From Acuticoccus sediminis (lineage in GTDB: Bacteria; Pseudomonadota; Alphaproteobacteria; Rhizobiales; Amorphaceae), in the NCBI RefSeq assembly GCF_003258595.1, contig NZ_QHHQ01000001.1:1302001-1366000 (forward strand): DNA of 64,000 nucleotides, in the 5' to 3' direction. Within the stretch, counting starts at the first letter, position 1. Every line of letters starts with the position of its first letter. The notes beneath the pieces were generated by a model. It was not told the DNA's origin. It saw only the letters and a list, made by a program, of their open reading frames with translations, and did not search any database. The position numbers and the translations under genes are program-made. This document shows positions 17,847 through 27,034 of this stretch, piece after piece.

Positions 17847-18542
17847 CTACCTGACCGGCTCGCCCGGGATGCGGCGTTCGAAGAGGTCCGGACGGCGCGC
17901 GGCGGTCAGGCGCAGCCGCGCGTCGCGCCGCCAGGCGGCGATCTTGCCGTGGTCGCCGGACATCAGGACGGGCGGGATCGGCGCCCCCTCCCACTCCGCG
18001 GGCCGCGTGTACTGCGGGTGTTCCAGCAGGTCGTCGGAGAAGCTCTCCTCGTCGGCCGAGGTAGCGTTGCCCATGACCCCGGGCAGGAGGCGCACCACGG
18101 CGTCCAGCACCGCCAGCGCGCCGATCTCCCCGCCCGAGAGGATGTAGTCGCCGATCGACACCTCGATGAGGCCGCGCCGCTCGATGACGCGCTCGTCCAC
18201 GCCCTCGAAGCGGCCGCAGACGATGGTGACGCCCGGCCCCGCGGCGAGATCCCGGGCGAGCGTCTGGTCGAACGGGCGCCCGCGCGGGCTCATCAGCAGG
18301 CGCGGGCCGGCGCCGCCGGCGCTGTCGATGGCGCGGGCGAGGACGTCGGCGCGCATCACCATGCCGGGACCGCCGCCGGCCGGGGTATCGTCGACGGAGC
18401 GGTGCCTGTCGGTGGCGCTGTCGCGAATGTCACGGACGTCGAGCGTCCACTTGTCGCCCAGCGCGCGGCCGGCGAGCGCCATGCCGAGCGGACCCGGGAA
18501 CATCGCGGGATAGAGGGTGAGGACGGTGGCGGCGAAGGACAT
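17847..18542 (-). CDS. trmD: tRNA (guanine-N1)-methyltransferase
   Basis: A 231-residue SPOUT methyltransferase that makes m1G37 in tRNAs. The trefoil-knot segments are present: [24 protein letters not shown] and [19 protein letters not shown], and the C-terminal [10 protein letters not shown]. Its ATG shares one base with the rimM stop (TGATG). In most bacteria rplS follows trmD; here the next gene is a convergent thioesterase and rplS is absent. Confidence 0.96.
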   Translation of the reverse strand: MSFAATVLTLYPAMFPGPLGMALAGRALGDKWTLDVRDIRDSATDRHRSVDDTPAGGGPGMVMRADVLARAIDSAGGAGPRLLMSPRGRPFDQTLARDLAAGPGVTIVCGRFEGVDERVIERRGLIEVSIGDYILSGGEIGALAVLDAVVRLLPGVMGNATSADEESFSDDLLEHPQYTRPAEWEGAPIPPVLMSGDHGKIAAWRRDARLRLTAARRPDLFERRIPGEPVR

Positions 18543-19162
18543 CAGTCGCCCTCGCCCTCGCGATCGCCCTCGCCATCGCCCACGCCGGCATCCGCCGGCG
18601 GCTCTGTGCCGTCGTCGAGCAGGCCGGGAATGGCGACGACGGTGACGAAGCCGCCGGCGATGTCCACCTCCGGCACGACCTCGCGCGTGAAGGGGACGAT
18701 GAGCGGCTTGCCGCCGACGATGTCGAGGAGGTCGCCCGCGCCGAAGTCGAACACGCCGCGGATGGTGCCGAGCACCGTCCCGTCCCGGAGGCGCGCCTCG
18801 AGGCCGATGAGGTCGACGTGGTAGAACTCGTCCTCGTCGGGACGCGGCAGCCGCGTCCGGGGGACGAACAGCTCCGTGCCGCGCAGCGGCTCGGCGGCGT
18901 TGCGGTCGTCGATTCCCTCGATGGTCGCGACGATCGCCTTGCCGATGGCCTTGACGGACGTGAGTTTCACCGCCCGTCCGTCGGCGGTCTGGAACGGGTT
19001 GTAGCGGCGCAGGCTCAGCGGGTCTTCGGAGAAGACCGTGAGCTTGACCGCTCCGCGCACCCCGTGCGGGGCGCCGATGGTCGCCATGACGATGTCCGGC
19101 CGGTCGGCGTCGGGCCTGTCGCCATCGGGTCGTTCGACCTTGGGTGTGTCGGCCTTCGGCAT
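18542..19162 (-). CDS. rimM: Ribosome maturation factor RimM
   Basis: A 206-residue 30S maturation factor. The N-terminal barrel carries [20 protein letters not shown] and the PRC-barrel domain begins near [19 protein letters not shown] charged N-terminal leader (about 25 residues) and an acidic C-terminus of Gly/Asp/Glu encoded by hexanucleotide repeats are unusual additions. The ATG at 19162 has GAGG nearby; a TTG at 19177 is an alternative. It lies 18 bases after rpsP. Confidence 0.93.
   Translation of the reverse strand: MPKADTPKVERPDGDRPDADRPDIVMATIGAPHGVRGAVKLTVFSEDPLSLRRYNPFQTADGRAVKLTSVKAIGKAIVATIEGIDDRNAAEPLRGTELFVPRTRLPRPDEDEFYHVDLIGLEARLRDGTVLGTIRGVFDFGAGDLLDIVGGKPLIVPFTREVVPEVDIAGGFVTVVAIPGLLDDGTEPPADAGVGDGEGDREGEGD
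18546..18581. repeat. Hexanucleotide repeat in the rimM 3' end
   Basis: Six tandem copies of TCGCCC and one-base or two-base variants encode the Asp/Gly/Glu-rich C-terminal tail of RimM. Unit changes stay in frame, so the tail length may vary between strains without disrupting the protein or the overlapping trmD start. Confidence 0.75.
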
Positions 19163-19180
19163 GGCGACCTCGTCCAAGGC

Positions 19181-19555
19181 TTACGCCTCGGCGGACTCGG
19201 CGGCGGCTTCCGCCTTGTCGGCCTCGGCCTTACGGCGAGCCTCGGCGCGCTCCTGGGCCTTCTTGCCCGGCTCGGCCTTGTTCGGGTTGTTGCGGGCCGG
19301 GCGCGACGCGATGCCGGCCTGGTCGAGGAAGCGCAGCACGCGGTCGGTCGGCTGGGCGCCCTGCTTCAGCCAGTGCTCGATGCGCTCGGCGATCAGCGTG
19401 ATGCGCTCCGGGTTGTCCTTGGCGAGCATCGGGTTGTAGGTGCCGACCTTCTCGATGAAGCGGCCGTCGCGCGGGGAGCGCACGTCGGCGACGACGATAC
19501 GGTAGTAGGGACGCTTCTTCGAGCCGCCGCGGGCGAGCCGGATCTTGGTGGACAT
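19181..19555 (-). CDS. rpsP: 30S ribosomal protein S16
   Basis: A 124-residue ribosomal protein; the core ([43 protein letters not shown]) matches bS16. A lysine/glutamate/alanine tail of about 40 residues extends the C-terminus, as in other Alphaproteobacteria. AGGAG lies 5-6 bases upstream of the ATG at 19555. First of the rpsP-rimM-trmD set. Confidence 0.96.
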   Translation of the reverse strand: MSTKIRLARGGSKKRPYYRIVVADVRSPRDGRFIEKVGTYNPMLAKDNPERITLIAERIEHWLKQGAQPTDRVLRFLDQAGIASRPARNNPNKAEPGKKAQERAEARRKAEADKAEAAAESAEA

Positions 19556-19589
19556 GATGACTCCTGGTTCTGTCTGAAGGTCTGTGCGC

Positions 19590-20735
19590 TCAGAGCGCGG
19601 GTTCGAGTTCGTGGATCCTGGGGCGGCCGGCGGCCGCCTCGGGTTGGTGTCGCCACACCTGGACGGTGTTGCCGGCGATGCTGGTGGTGCCGTCGAGGAC
19701 GGCGCCGACCCGGCGCGCGACACCCTGCGAGGCGGCGTTGTCCGGATCGATGAAGCTGACGAGGCGGGAGAGGCCCTGCTCGGCCGCCACCTCGCGGACC
19801 GCGGCGACGGCCTCGGCGGCGAATCCCTCGCCCCGCGCGTCGGCGGTGAGGCTGTAGCCGATCTCCGGGCAGGGCCAGTTCAGCGGGTGCCACAGGCCCA
19901 CGCTGCCGATGAACCGGCCCTCGTGCTCGACCGCGTACATGCCGTAGCCGCGCAGGTGCCACATCCCGGCCCGCTGGATGAACGAGCGCGACGCCGTGTG
20001 CAGCGACTGCGGCCCGCCGAGGAAGCGCATGGACTGCGCGTCCGCCAGGTGCGCGGCGAGGCGCGGGAAGTGGTCCGGCCGCCACTGCGTCAGCAGGAGG
20101 CGCCGGGTGCGGATGCGCAGCGGCATGACGCTCGAGTCGAGCATCACCTCCTCGTCGCGGTCGGCGGCGGCCGGCGACATCTGGTGGTGCCAGATGTCGG
20201 CCGCGGCGCCGTTGATCTCGACCCGCCGGCCGCGGGTGGCGCCGACGGCCTGGGCGACCCGCTGCGAGCCGGCGTTCTCCGGCGCGATGGTGCTGATCAG
20301 CGAGGGGATGCCGACGGCCTCCGCGATCGACTTCACCGCGCGAACCGCCTCGGCCGCCCGGCCGTCGCCGCGCGCGTCCGGCAGGAGGCCGTAGGCGATC
20401 TCCGGCTCCGGCCAGTCGTGCGGGAACCAGATGCCGGCGTAGCCGTAGAGGCGGCCGCGCTCGTCCGTCAGGGCGTAGCAGCCCATGCCGTAGATGCGCC
20501 ACAGGCCGCTGAAGCGGGCCATCCGATCGAGCGTGCCCGCGCGGTCCGCGACGCCGCCGATGTGGCGCGTCGAGTCCGCGTCGCCGAAGAACTCGGTGAA
20601 GCCGTGCAGGTGATGCATGGCGAAGGGCTCGAGGATCATCCGCCGGGTGCGGATGGACTGGGGCATGACGATGCCCCGGAGCCCGCGCTCGGCATCGGCC
20701 CGCCCGGCCGGTATGCCGGCGAGGGGGTCTCTCAC
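19590..20735 (-). CDS. Tandem GNAT (RimJ/RimL-like) acetyltransferase, two domains
   Basis: A 381-residue protein made of two consecutive Acetyltransf_3-type GNAT domains. Domain 1 (about 24-205) starts [15 protein letters not shown], with acetyl-CoA loop region [12 protein letters not shown]; domain 2 (about 212-370) starts [17 protein letters not shown] with [12 protein letters not shown]. Both keep the WxH-like C-terminus (IWHHQ, VWRHQ), suggesting duplication of one ancestor. A GTG start at 20735 overlaps the ffh stop (GTGA); an ATG at residue 24 is an alternative. It is inserted between ffh and rpsP, within the translation operon. The target may be a ribosomal or other protein N-terminus, but this is inference. 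Confidence 0.85.
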   Translation of the reverse strand: MRDPLAGIPAGRADAERGLRGIVMPQSIRTRRMILEPFAMHHLHGFTEFFGDADSTRHIGGVADRAGTLDRMARFSGLWRIYGMGCYALTDERGRLYGYAGIWFPHDWPEPEIAYGLLPDARGDGRAAEAVRAVKSIAEAVGIPSLISTIAPENAGSQRVAQAVGATRGRRVEINGAAADIWHHQMSPAAADRDEEVMLDSSVMPLRIRTRRLLLTQWRPDHFPRLAAHLADAQSMRFLGGPQSLHTASRSFIQRAGMWHLRGYGMYAVEHEGRFIGSVGLWHPLNWPCPEIGYSLTADARGEGFAAEAVAAVREVAAEQGLSRLVSFIDPDNAASQGVARRVGAVLDGTTSIAGNTVQVWRHQPEAAAGRPRIHELEPAL

Positions 20736-22318
20736 TTGCGCTTGCCCTTCTGGCGCTTGCCCTTGCCGTGGCCGCCGCCGAGGCCCGGAAGGCCCGCCAT
20801 GCCGGGACCGCCGAGACCGGGCAGCCCGCCGGGCATGCCGGGGCCGCCGAGTCCGGGAAGCCCGCCGCCCATGCCGCCCATGCCGCCGCCCTGGGGCATC
20901 TGCTTGGCGAGCTTCTCGAGGTCGGCCGGATTCATGCCCTTGAGGCCCTCCGGCACGTCCGGAACGCCGCCGCCGCCCATGCCGAGCATGGAGCCGAGGC
21001 CGGCCATCATGCCGCCCTTCTTGCGGCCCATCATCTTCATCATGTCCGCCATCTGGCGGTGCATCTTGAGGAGCTTGTTGACCTCGGCGACCTCGGTCCC
21101 CGAGCCCGCGGCGATGCGCTTCTTGCGGCTCGCCTTCAGGATGTCGGGCTTCTTGCGCTCCGTCTTGGTCATCGAATTGATGATCGCGACCTGCTTCTTG
21201 ATGATCCCGTCGTCGAGACCGGCCGCGGCCATCTCCTTCTTCATCTTGCCGATGCCGGGCATCATGCCCATGAGACCGCCGAGCCCGCCCATCTTCTCCA
21301 TCTGGGCGAGCTGGTCCTTCAGGTCGTTGAGGTCGAAGCCGCCCTTGGCCATCTTCTGGGCCATGGCCGCCGCCTTCTCGGCGTCGACGTGCTCTGCGGC
21401 CTTCTCCACCAGGGAGACGATGTCGCCCATGCCGAGGATGCGGTCGGCGATCCGGCGGGGGTGGAACTCCTCCAGCGCGTCCGCCTTCTCGCCGACGCCG
21501 ATGAGCTTGATCGGCTTGCCGGTGGTGGCGCGCATCGACAGCGCCGCGCCGCCGCGGCCGTCACCGTCGACGCGGGTCAGCACGATGCCGGTGACGTTCA
21601 TGCGCTCGTCGAACGCCTTGGCGGTGGCGACGGCGTCCTGACCGGTCAGCGAGTCGGCGACGAGCAGGATCTCGTGCGGGTTGGTGGTCTTCTTGATGTC
21701 CGCGATCTCGGTCATCAAGGCTTCGTCGATGGAGAGGCGGCCGGCGGTGTCGAGGATGACGACGTCGAAGCCGCCGAGGCGGGCCGCCGTCATCGCGCGC
21801 TCGGCGATCTGGCGCGGGTTCTGGCCCGGCACGATCTTCAGCGTCTCGATGCCGTTCTCCTCGCCGAGCACGCGGAGCTGCTCCTGTGCGGCGGGGCGCT
21901 GCGTGTCCAGCGAGGCCATCAGGACGCGCTTCTTCTCGCGGTTCTGAAGGCGGCGGGCGATCTTGGCGGACGTGGTGGTCTTGCCCGAGCCCTGGAGGCC
22001 GACCATCATGATCGGCACCGGCGCGGCGGCCGCCAGCGAAATGGGCTCGGCCGTCTCGCCGAGCATCTTCACCAGCTCGTCGTGGACGATCTTGACGACC
22101 ATCTGGCCGGGCGTGACCGACTTGACGACGGTGGCGCCGACCGCCTCCCTGCGCACCTCTTCGATGAACTGGCGCACGACCGGGAGGGCGACGTCCGCCT
22201 CGAGGAGGGCACGCCGGATCTCGCGCATCGCCGCGTCGACATCGGCCTCCGAGAGCGCACCACGGCCGGTGAGCTTGTCGAAGATGCCGGAAAGGCGATC
22301 GGAAAGGCTCTCGAACAT
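20732..22318 (-). CDS. ffh: Signal recognition particle protein Ffh
   Basis: A 528-residue SRP GTPase that delivers nascent membrane proteins to FtsY. The N domain covers about 1-90, then G1 GLQGSGKTTTSAKI (108-121), DTQRPAAQEQL, DTAGR and TRVDGDGRGGAALS. The methionine-rich M domain binds 4.5S RNA and signal peptides. The C-terminal ~55 residues are a Gly/Met/Pro-rich low-complexity tail ending in a Lys/Arg-rich cluster. The ATG at 22318 matches the conserved MFESLSDRLSGIF start. No strong Shine-Dalgarno is seen. Confidence 0.97.
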   Translation of the reverse strand: MFESLSDRLSGIFDKLTGRGALSEADVDAAMREIRRALLEADVALPVVRQFIEEVRREAVGATVVKSVTPGQMVVKIVHDELVKMLGETAEPISLAAAAPVPIMMVGLQGSGKTTTSAKIARRLQNREKKRVLMASLDTQRPAAQEQLRVLGEENGIETLKIVPGQNPRQIAERAMTAARLGGFDVVILDTAGRLSIDEALMTEIADIKKTTNPHEILLVADSLTGQDAVATAKAFDERMNVTGIVLTRVDGDGRGGAALSMRATTGKPIKLIGVGEKADALEEFHPRRIADRILGMGDIVSLVEKAAEHVDAEKAAAMAQKMAKGGFDLNDLKDQLAQMEKMGGLGGLMGMMPGIGKMKKEMAAAGLDDGIIKKQVAIINSMTKTERKKPDILKASRKKRIAAGSGTEVAEVNKLLKMHRQMADMMKMMGRKKGGMMAGLGSMLGMGGGGVPDVPEGLKGMNPADLEKLAKQMPQGGGMGGMGGGLPGLGGPGMPGGLPGLGGPGMAGLPGLGGGHGKGKRQKGKRK

Positions 22319-22759
22319 GGGCGACCCCCGCACGGGTTGTCCGGCTCGCCAAGGCTTTGCCGGACGTTTAAACAACGCAAAACGCGCCCGAGGGCGCAAC
22401 GCGCTGTCGGGCGGTGGGGCGGCGGACGCCGCATCGCAAGGGGAGTTACGTGCGCGGGGGCGCGTCGTCAAGCCGTGCGTGACGGAAGGATGACAATTTC
22501 CGGCTGTGGCCGCCGCGCCACAGCGCCACGCATTCGTGCGGGGCAGGCGTGACGGTGACGCGAACTCGGGGAAAAGCCATGGCGCAAGGGGGGCGGAACT
22601 GCGTCTCGAGTGCCGTCCGCCATCCTGCCGGGCAAGGCTGTTGCCTTTCGGCAGGATCGTCAGCGGTCCTCGCGAAGACCGCCGTCGAAGGTCCAGCTCG
22701 CGTCCGAGCGGTTCAGGTCGGGCCCGGGCCCGTCGTGCGTTACGCGGTCGCGGGGCCGG
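22319..22759. other. Intergenic stretch upstream of ffh
   Basis: No credible gene is seen in this 441-bp stretch; short open frames on both strands lack ribosome sites and have biased, low-information sequence. It contains a hairpin likely to lie in the ffh 5' untranslated region (GTCCGGC 22339-22345 with GCCGGAC 22359-22365, with an inner GCC/GGC pair) and a terminator-like hairpin on the minus strand. No 4.5S RNA gene is recognisable. Confidence 0.5.
22376..22397 (-). terminator. Terminator-like hairpin on the minus strand
   Basis: Reading the minus strand, GCGCCC-TC-GGGCGC (22397-22384) is followed by GTTTTGC. It could end the transcript of the small gene at 22760-22954 before ffh. Confidence 0.4.
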
Positions 22760-22954
22760 TCAGAGCCGGCCGAGCGTGTCGAGCTGCCCGAGCGTCGTGG
22801 TTCCGGATCCCGCCGGAAGCGCGCCGTCATGCGGGCGAGGGCCGCCGAACGCCCACGGCGACGGGGGAACGGTGGGCCTGGTTTGGGTCGAAGACGGCGC
22901 GGCTGCGCCGTTGGATGAATCGGAAGTCGGAAGACTCACGCTGGCCATCGTCAT
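22760..22954 (-). CDS. Small protein of unknown function, 64 residues
   Basis: No family is recognised. The case for a gene is a strong ribosome site, AAGGAG, 5-6 bases before an ATG at 22954; the upstream extension of the frame is then unnecessary. The product is low-complexity, rich in Ser, Pro, Thr and Gly, with no cysteine and no membrane segment. It is divergent from the 97-residue gene at 23134. It could also be a chance frame. Confidence 0.4.
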   Translation of the reverse strand: MTMASVSLPTSDSSNGAAAPSSTQTRPTVPPSPWAFGGPRPHDGALPAGSGTTTLGQLDTLGRL

Positions 22955-23133
22955 ACTCTCCTTACTGAAACTGCGGCCCGCTACTCGGATAGATCCATTA
23001 GGGCCTCGCGGGATGAACACGGACCGAACGTGATCTTTCCAATTGCGACGGTGCGATGGCGTGCAATTCAGCTACGCGCAACTTTTGGCCCGCCGGCGAC
23101 ATTGTCCGCTCCGAAGGGATTTGGGAGAGACCA

Positions 23134-23427
23134 ATGGCAAAGCCGAACCACTCTGCGGCGCGTAGCCGACAGAACGCGCCCGAGGCGGACGACCGTCTGG
23201 GCGCGACGGATCTAGCCTCGGACATCATGGGGAACAACCAACTCCAGGGCGACAATCAAGCGAATGTGCACAACCAGCGGAACGCATGGCCGGACGTGAA
23301 GACCGAGCCCGACGCGGATCCGGTCGACAGCGCGAAGATGGTCGACAAGGACGCCCGTGCCCGGGCCGAGCTGAACAAGGGCAGGGGCGTGCATCCTGGA
23401 AAGGCTTCGGAGGGGGATGAGCGATGA
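23134..23427 (+). CDS. Small hydrophilic protein of unknown function, 97 residues
   Basis: A highly charged and polar protein, Asn/Gln/Asp/Lys-rich (DIMGNNQLQGDNQANVHNQ), with no cysteine and no hydrophobic segment, so probably largely disordered and cytoplasmic. GGGAGA lies just upstream of the ATG. Its stop overlaps the start of the DUF3775-like gene (ATGA), so the two are made together. The composition recalls stress-related hydrophilic proteins, but no specific function can be assigned. Confidence 0.65.
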   Translation: MAKPNHSAARSRQNAPEADDRLGATDLASDIMGNNQLQGDNQANVHNQRNAWPDVKTEPDADPVDSAKMVDKDARARAELNKGRGVHPGKASEGDER

Positions 23428-23876
23428 GCCTTCGTGAACGCAGCGGCGCGCGCGAACTCAACGTCGACGAGGACCTCGTGCGCCTCATCGCCGCACGGGC
23501 AAGCGCCGCGCTCTTCGAGGAGCCGGACGCCGAGGCCGACGAGATCGAGCGGGAGATCGAGATCGACTCCGCCACCTCGTTCACGCAGGCCGACGAGTCC
23601 GGCCTCTCGGACGAGCGGGAACCCAGCCACACGCTGGAGGAGGTCGCCGCGATGATCGACACGCTGAACGTCGACGAGCAGGCGGAGATCCTGGCGCTGA
23701 CGTACATCGGCCGCGGCGACTACGAGCCCGCCGACCTCGAGACCGCGGTGCGGGACGTCAAGGCCGCCGCGTCCGGCCCGGCGAGCGCGACGCTCTTCGA
23801 GATCGAGGTGTTTCCGAGCCAGCTCGAGGCCGGCCTCGACACCTACCTCGAGTGGGTGGACAAGCAGGCCGGCTGA
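23424..23876 (+). CDS. DUF3775-like protein, 150 residues
   Basis: A strongly acidic cytoplasmic protein. The C-terminal half contains MIDTLNVDEQAEILALTYIGRGDYE, the region by which I recognise DUF3775, a family of unknown function common in Alphaproteobacteria. The N-terminal half has a Glu/Asp-rich helix (EIEREIEID). It is translationally coupled to the small protein upstream and convergent with the SulP gene. Confidence 0.75.
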   Translation: MSLRERSGARELNVDEDLVRLIAARASAALFEEPDAEADEIEREIEIDSATSFTQADESGLSDEREPSHTLEEVAAMIDTLNVDEQAEILALTYIGRGDYEPADLETAVRDVKAAASGPASATLFEIEVFPSQLEAGLDTYLEWVDKQAG

Positions 23877-23927
23877 CGGCCCCGGAAGGGGGGCAGCCCC
23901 TCCCTCCCGACGGCGGGCGGCGCGGTC

Positions 23928-25658
23928 CTACTGCGCCGCGTGCCGGAGCGAGCCCAACGCGAGCCACGCGTCGTACTGGGACAGGAACACGCGACCGTTC
24001 AGCTCCTGCAGGAAGTGGGCGCCCTTCAGGCGGTCCATCACCGGGCCCTTCACCTCGCTGAGGTGGAAGCCGACGCCGATCTCCTTGAGGCGATGGTTGA
24101 TGACCTCGAGGATCTCCAGCGCCGAATAGTCGATCTCGTTCACCGCCGAGCACATCAGGATGACGTTGCGGATCTCTGGACGCTCCGCCAGACGGTCCTG
24201 CAACAGGTCCTCCAGGAACCGGGCGTTGACGAAGTAGAGGCTCTCGTCGACGCGCAGGGTGAGGAGCGAGGTGTCCGTCTCCACCCGGTGGCGGTTGATG
24301 TTGCGGAAGTGCTGCGTGCCCGGGACGCACCCGACCTCGGCCACGTGCGGCCGGCTCGTCTTGTAGAGGTGGAGCGCGATCGACATCACCACGCCCGCCG
24401 ACACGCCGACCTCGACCCCCAGCACCAGCGTCAGCAGGATCGTCGTCGCGACCGCGTAGAAGTCCGACTTCGAGTAGAACCAGGTCTTCCGCAGGATCGA
24501 GAGGTCGACGAGGCTCAGCACGGCCACGATGATCGTCGCGGCCAGCGTCGCCTTGGGCAGGAAGTAGACCAGCGGCGTCAGCGCCACGGCGGCGATCGCG
24601 AGGCCGAGCGCGGTGAACGCGCCTGCCGCCGGCGTCTCCGCCCCCGCGTCGTAGTTGACGACGGAGCGGGAGAAGCCGCCCGTCACCGGATAGCCGCCGG
24701 TGAAGGCCGCGCCGATGTTCGCCGCACCGAGGCCGATCAGCTCCTGATCCGGGTCGATCCGCTGCCGCTTCTTGGCCGCCAGCGTCTGCGCAACCGAGAT
24801 CGATTCCACGAAGCCGATCACCGAGATCAGCACCGCCGGCATGAAGAGCGTGCCGAGGAGCTCGGGCGACAGCGAGGGCATGGTGAGCGGCGGCAGGCTC
24901 TGTGGCACCTCGCCGACGACGGCGACGCCCAGTCCGGTCAGCCCGAGCCCCCACACCGCGAGCGTCGTCGCGATGACGGCGACGACCGGCCCCGCCTTGG
25001 TGGCGACGCCCGCCGCGCCGGGCGACACGCCGAGCTTCACGAGCGTCGGCTTCAGCCCCTTGCGGACCCAGAACAGGAAGGCCGTCGCCGACACGCCGAT
25101 CACGAGCGTCACCGGGTTCACGGTGTCGATGTGGGCGACGAGGGACGCCACCATGTCGATCAGCGTGTCGCCCGAGGCCGAGATCCCGAGGACGTGCTTG
25201 AGCTGGCTCGCCGTGATCAGGATGCCCGACGCGGCGATGAACCCGGCGATGACCGGATGGCTGAGGAAGTTTGCGAGGAAGCCGAGCCTGAAGATGCCCA
25301 TCGCGAGGAGAAGCGCGCCCGACAGCCCGGCGAGCGTCAGCGCGGCGGCCGTGTAGCCCATGGTCCCCTGCTGGGCGACCTCGCCGACGGCCGCGGCGGT
25401 CATCAGCGAGACGACGGCGACGGGGCCGACCGCGAGCGCGCGGCTCGTGCCGAAGACGGTGTAGAGGAGGATCGGCACGATCGAGGCGTAGATGCCCGCC
25501 TCCGGCGGGAGGCCGGCGAGCAGCGCGTAGGCGAGCGACTGCGGGATCAGCATGATCGTGACGATCACCGCCGCCATCAGGTCGTTCGACAGCGCGTGCC
25601 GCGAATAGGTGCGTCCCCAGTCGAGGAGGGGGACGAACTCCCGTATCTTGTCGATCAC
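23928..25658 (-). CDS. SulP family anion permease with STAS domain
   Basis: A 576-residue inner-membrane transporter. About 10-14 hydrophobic segments run from residue 25 to about 430, starting with the SulP signature region IPQSLAYALLAGLPPEAGIYASI. A C-terminal STAS domain (about 450-560) contains VILMCSAVNEIDYSALEIL. The family carries sulfate, bicarbonate or other anions. It lies 58 bp downstream of the persulfide dioxygenase gene on the same strand, so sulfate or sulfite movement linked to sulfur oxidation is a reasonable inference. Confidence 0.92.
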   Translation of the reverse strand: MIDKIREFVPLLDWGRTYSRHALSNDLMAAVIVTIMLIPQSLAYALLAGLPPEAGIYASIVPILLYTVFGTSRALAVGPVAVVSLMTAAAVGEVAQQGTMGYTAAALTLAGLSGALLLAMGIFRLGFLANFLSHPVIAGFIAASGILITASQLKHVLGISASGDTLIDMVASLVAHIDTVNPVTLVIGVSATAFLFWVRKGLKPTLVKLGVSPGAAGVATKAGPVVAVIATTLAVWGLGLTGLGVAVVGEVPQSLPPLTMPSLSPELLGTLFMPAVLISVIGFVESISVAQTLAAKKRQRIDPDQELIGLGAANIGAAFTGGYPVTGGFSRSVVNYDAGAETPAAGAFTALGLAIAAVALTPLVYFLPKATLAATIIVAVLSLVDLSILRKTWFYSKSDFYAVATTILLTLVLGVEVGVSAGVVMSIALHLYKTSRPHVAEVGCVPGTQHFRNINRHRVETDTSLLTLRVDESLYFVNARFLEDLLQDRLAERPEIRNVILMCSAVNEIDYSALEILEVINHRLKEIGVGFHLSEVKGPVMDRLKGAHFLQELNGRVFLSQYDAWLALGSLRHAAQ

Positions 25659-25716
25659 GGCCGCACTCCGGCGATTTCGGCGCCCTGGAGCACGCCGGGG
25701 TGGGCCGGTGCGCGCA

Positions 25717-26601
25717 TCAAAGGCCGTTCAGTGGGACTTTGAGGTAGCGTTTGCCGTTGCTGTCCGCCTCCGGCAGCTCGCCCCCCTTCATGTTGACCTG
25801 CAGTGACGGGATGATGAGCCGCGGCATGGCGAGCGTCGCGTCCCGCTCGGTGCGGAACTTGACGAACTCCTCCCGGCTCCTGCCCCCGCCGACGTGGATG
25901 TTGTGGGCCTTCTCCTCGCCCACGGTCGTCTCCCAGCGGATGTCGCGCCCGTTGGGGCCGTAGTCGTGGCACATGAAGAGGCGCATCCCGTCCGGAAGCG
26001 CCAGCACCTTCTGGATGGAATCGTAGAGGGTGCCCGCGTCACCGCCCGGGAAGTCCGCCCGCGCCGACCCGCCGTCCGGCATGAACAGCGTGTCTCCCAC
26101 GAAGGCCGCGTCGCCCATGACGTGGGTCATGCAGGCGGGCGTATGGCCGGGGGTGTGCATCGCGAAGCAAGCCATCGTGCCGACGGTGTAGGTGTCGCCG
26201 TCGTCGAACAGGCGGTCGAACTGCGAGCCGTCGCGCTGGAACTCGGTGCCTTCGTTGAAGATCTTGCCGAACGTCTCCTGCACGACCGTGATGTAGCGCC
26301 CGATGCCGACCTTGCCGCCGAGCTTCTGCTGGATGTACGGCGCGGCGGACAGGTGGTCGGCGTGGACGTGGGTCTCGATCAGCCACTCGAGCTCGAGGCC
26401 CTCGTCCCGGACGTAGGCGATCATCGCGTCGGCGTGCTCGTAGGTGATGCGGCCGGCGGCGTAGTCGATGTCCATGACGGAATCGACGATCGCGCAGGCC
26501 TTCGAGCCGGGATCCTTGACGATGTAGGAGATTGTGTTGGTGGCGGGGTCGAAGAACCCCTTCACCTCAGGTTTTACGGACAGATCCACCGGATAGAGCA
26601 T
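25717..26601 (-). CDS. Persulfide dioxygenase-like metallo-beta-lactamase (ETHE1/Blh family)
   Basis: A 294-residue MBL-fold protein with metal motif THVHADH (His78, His80, Asp82, His83), His153 in MHTPGHTP, Asp170 in FVGDTLF and His212. Length and motifs match ETHE1/Blh persulfide dioxygenases, which oxidise glutathione persulfide to sulfite with a mononuclear iron. The ATG at 26601 has GGAGGACGGG upstream. It overlaps the end of the upstream YeeE-like gene by 35 bp. Placement with two YeeE/YedE proteins matches sulfane-sulfur detoxification operons such as that controlled by BigR in Agrobacterium and Xylella. Confidence 0.88.
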   Translation of the reverse strand: MLYPVDLSVKPEVKGFFDPATNTISYIVKDPGSKACAIVDSVMDIDYAAGRITYEHADAMIAYVRDEGLELEWLIETHVHADHLSAAPYIQQKLGGKVGIGRYITVVQETFGKIFNEGTEFQRDGSQFDRLFDDGDTYTVGTMACFAMHTPGHTPACMTHVMGDAAFVGDTLFMPDGGSARADFPGGDAGTLYDSIQKVLALPDGMRLFMCHDYGPNGRDIRWETTVGEEKAHNIHVGGGRSREEFVKFRTERDATLAMPRLIIPSLQVNMKGGELPEADSNGKRYLKVPLNGL

Positions 26602-27031
26602 CCCGTCCTCCAGATTGTTTCGCGACACCGTCGAGGAGGCGCGCGGCCGCCAGACCCGCGCACAGGGCCGCGACGAAGATGAACACATCGGTCAGCCCGG
26701 TGCCCAGCATCGGCAGCGAACCGCCGGGGCAGAACCCGGCTATTCCCCAGCCGACACCGAAGACGGCGGACCCGGCGACCAGCCGGCGGTCCACCTGCGT
26801 CTTCGTCGGCAGTTGGAAGCTGTCGGCGCAGACCGGCCGCGGGCGGCCGAGCACGAGGCGATAGCCGATGAATGTGACAGTCAGCGCGCCGCCCATGACG
26901 AAGGCGAGCGAGGGATCCCAGGTTCCGGCGATATCGAAGAAGTTCAACACCTTGGCGGGGTTCCCCATGCCCGAAACGCTGATTCCGAGCCCGAACACGG
27001 CGCCGATGGCAAGAGCGATGATGAGCCGCAT
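26567..27031 (-). CDS. YeeE/YedE-type half-transporter (DUF6691-like)
   Basis: A 154-residue membrane protein with four hydrophobic segments and the conserved GVGWGIAGFCPG motif (Cys101). The family carries thiosulfate or other sulfur species through Cys relays; short members like this pair with a second half-protein. It starts 3 bases after the preceding half-transporter, forming an operon, and overlaps persulfide dioxygenase at its 3' end. Confidence 0.88.
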   Translation of the reverse strand: MRLIIALAIGAVFGLGISVSGMGNPAKVLNFFDIAGTWDPSLAFVMGGALTVTFIGYRLVLGRPRPVCADSFQLPTKTQVDRRLVAGSAVFGVGWGIAGFCPGGSLPMLGTGLTDVFIFVAALCAGLAAARLLDGVAKQSGGRDALSGGSVRKT

Positions 27032-27034
27032 CGG

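Noticed and set aside
22319-23033. 4.5S RNA gene or plus-strand genes near ffh
   Set aside because: The conserved SRP RNA loop sequence (GGAAGCAG-type) is absent, and the plus-strand frames have no ribosome sites or recognisable domains.
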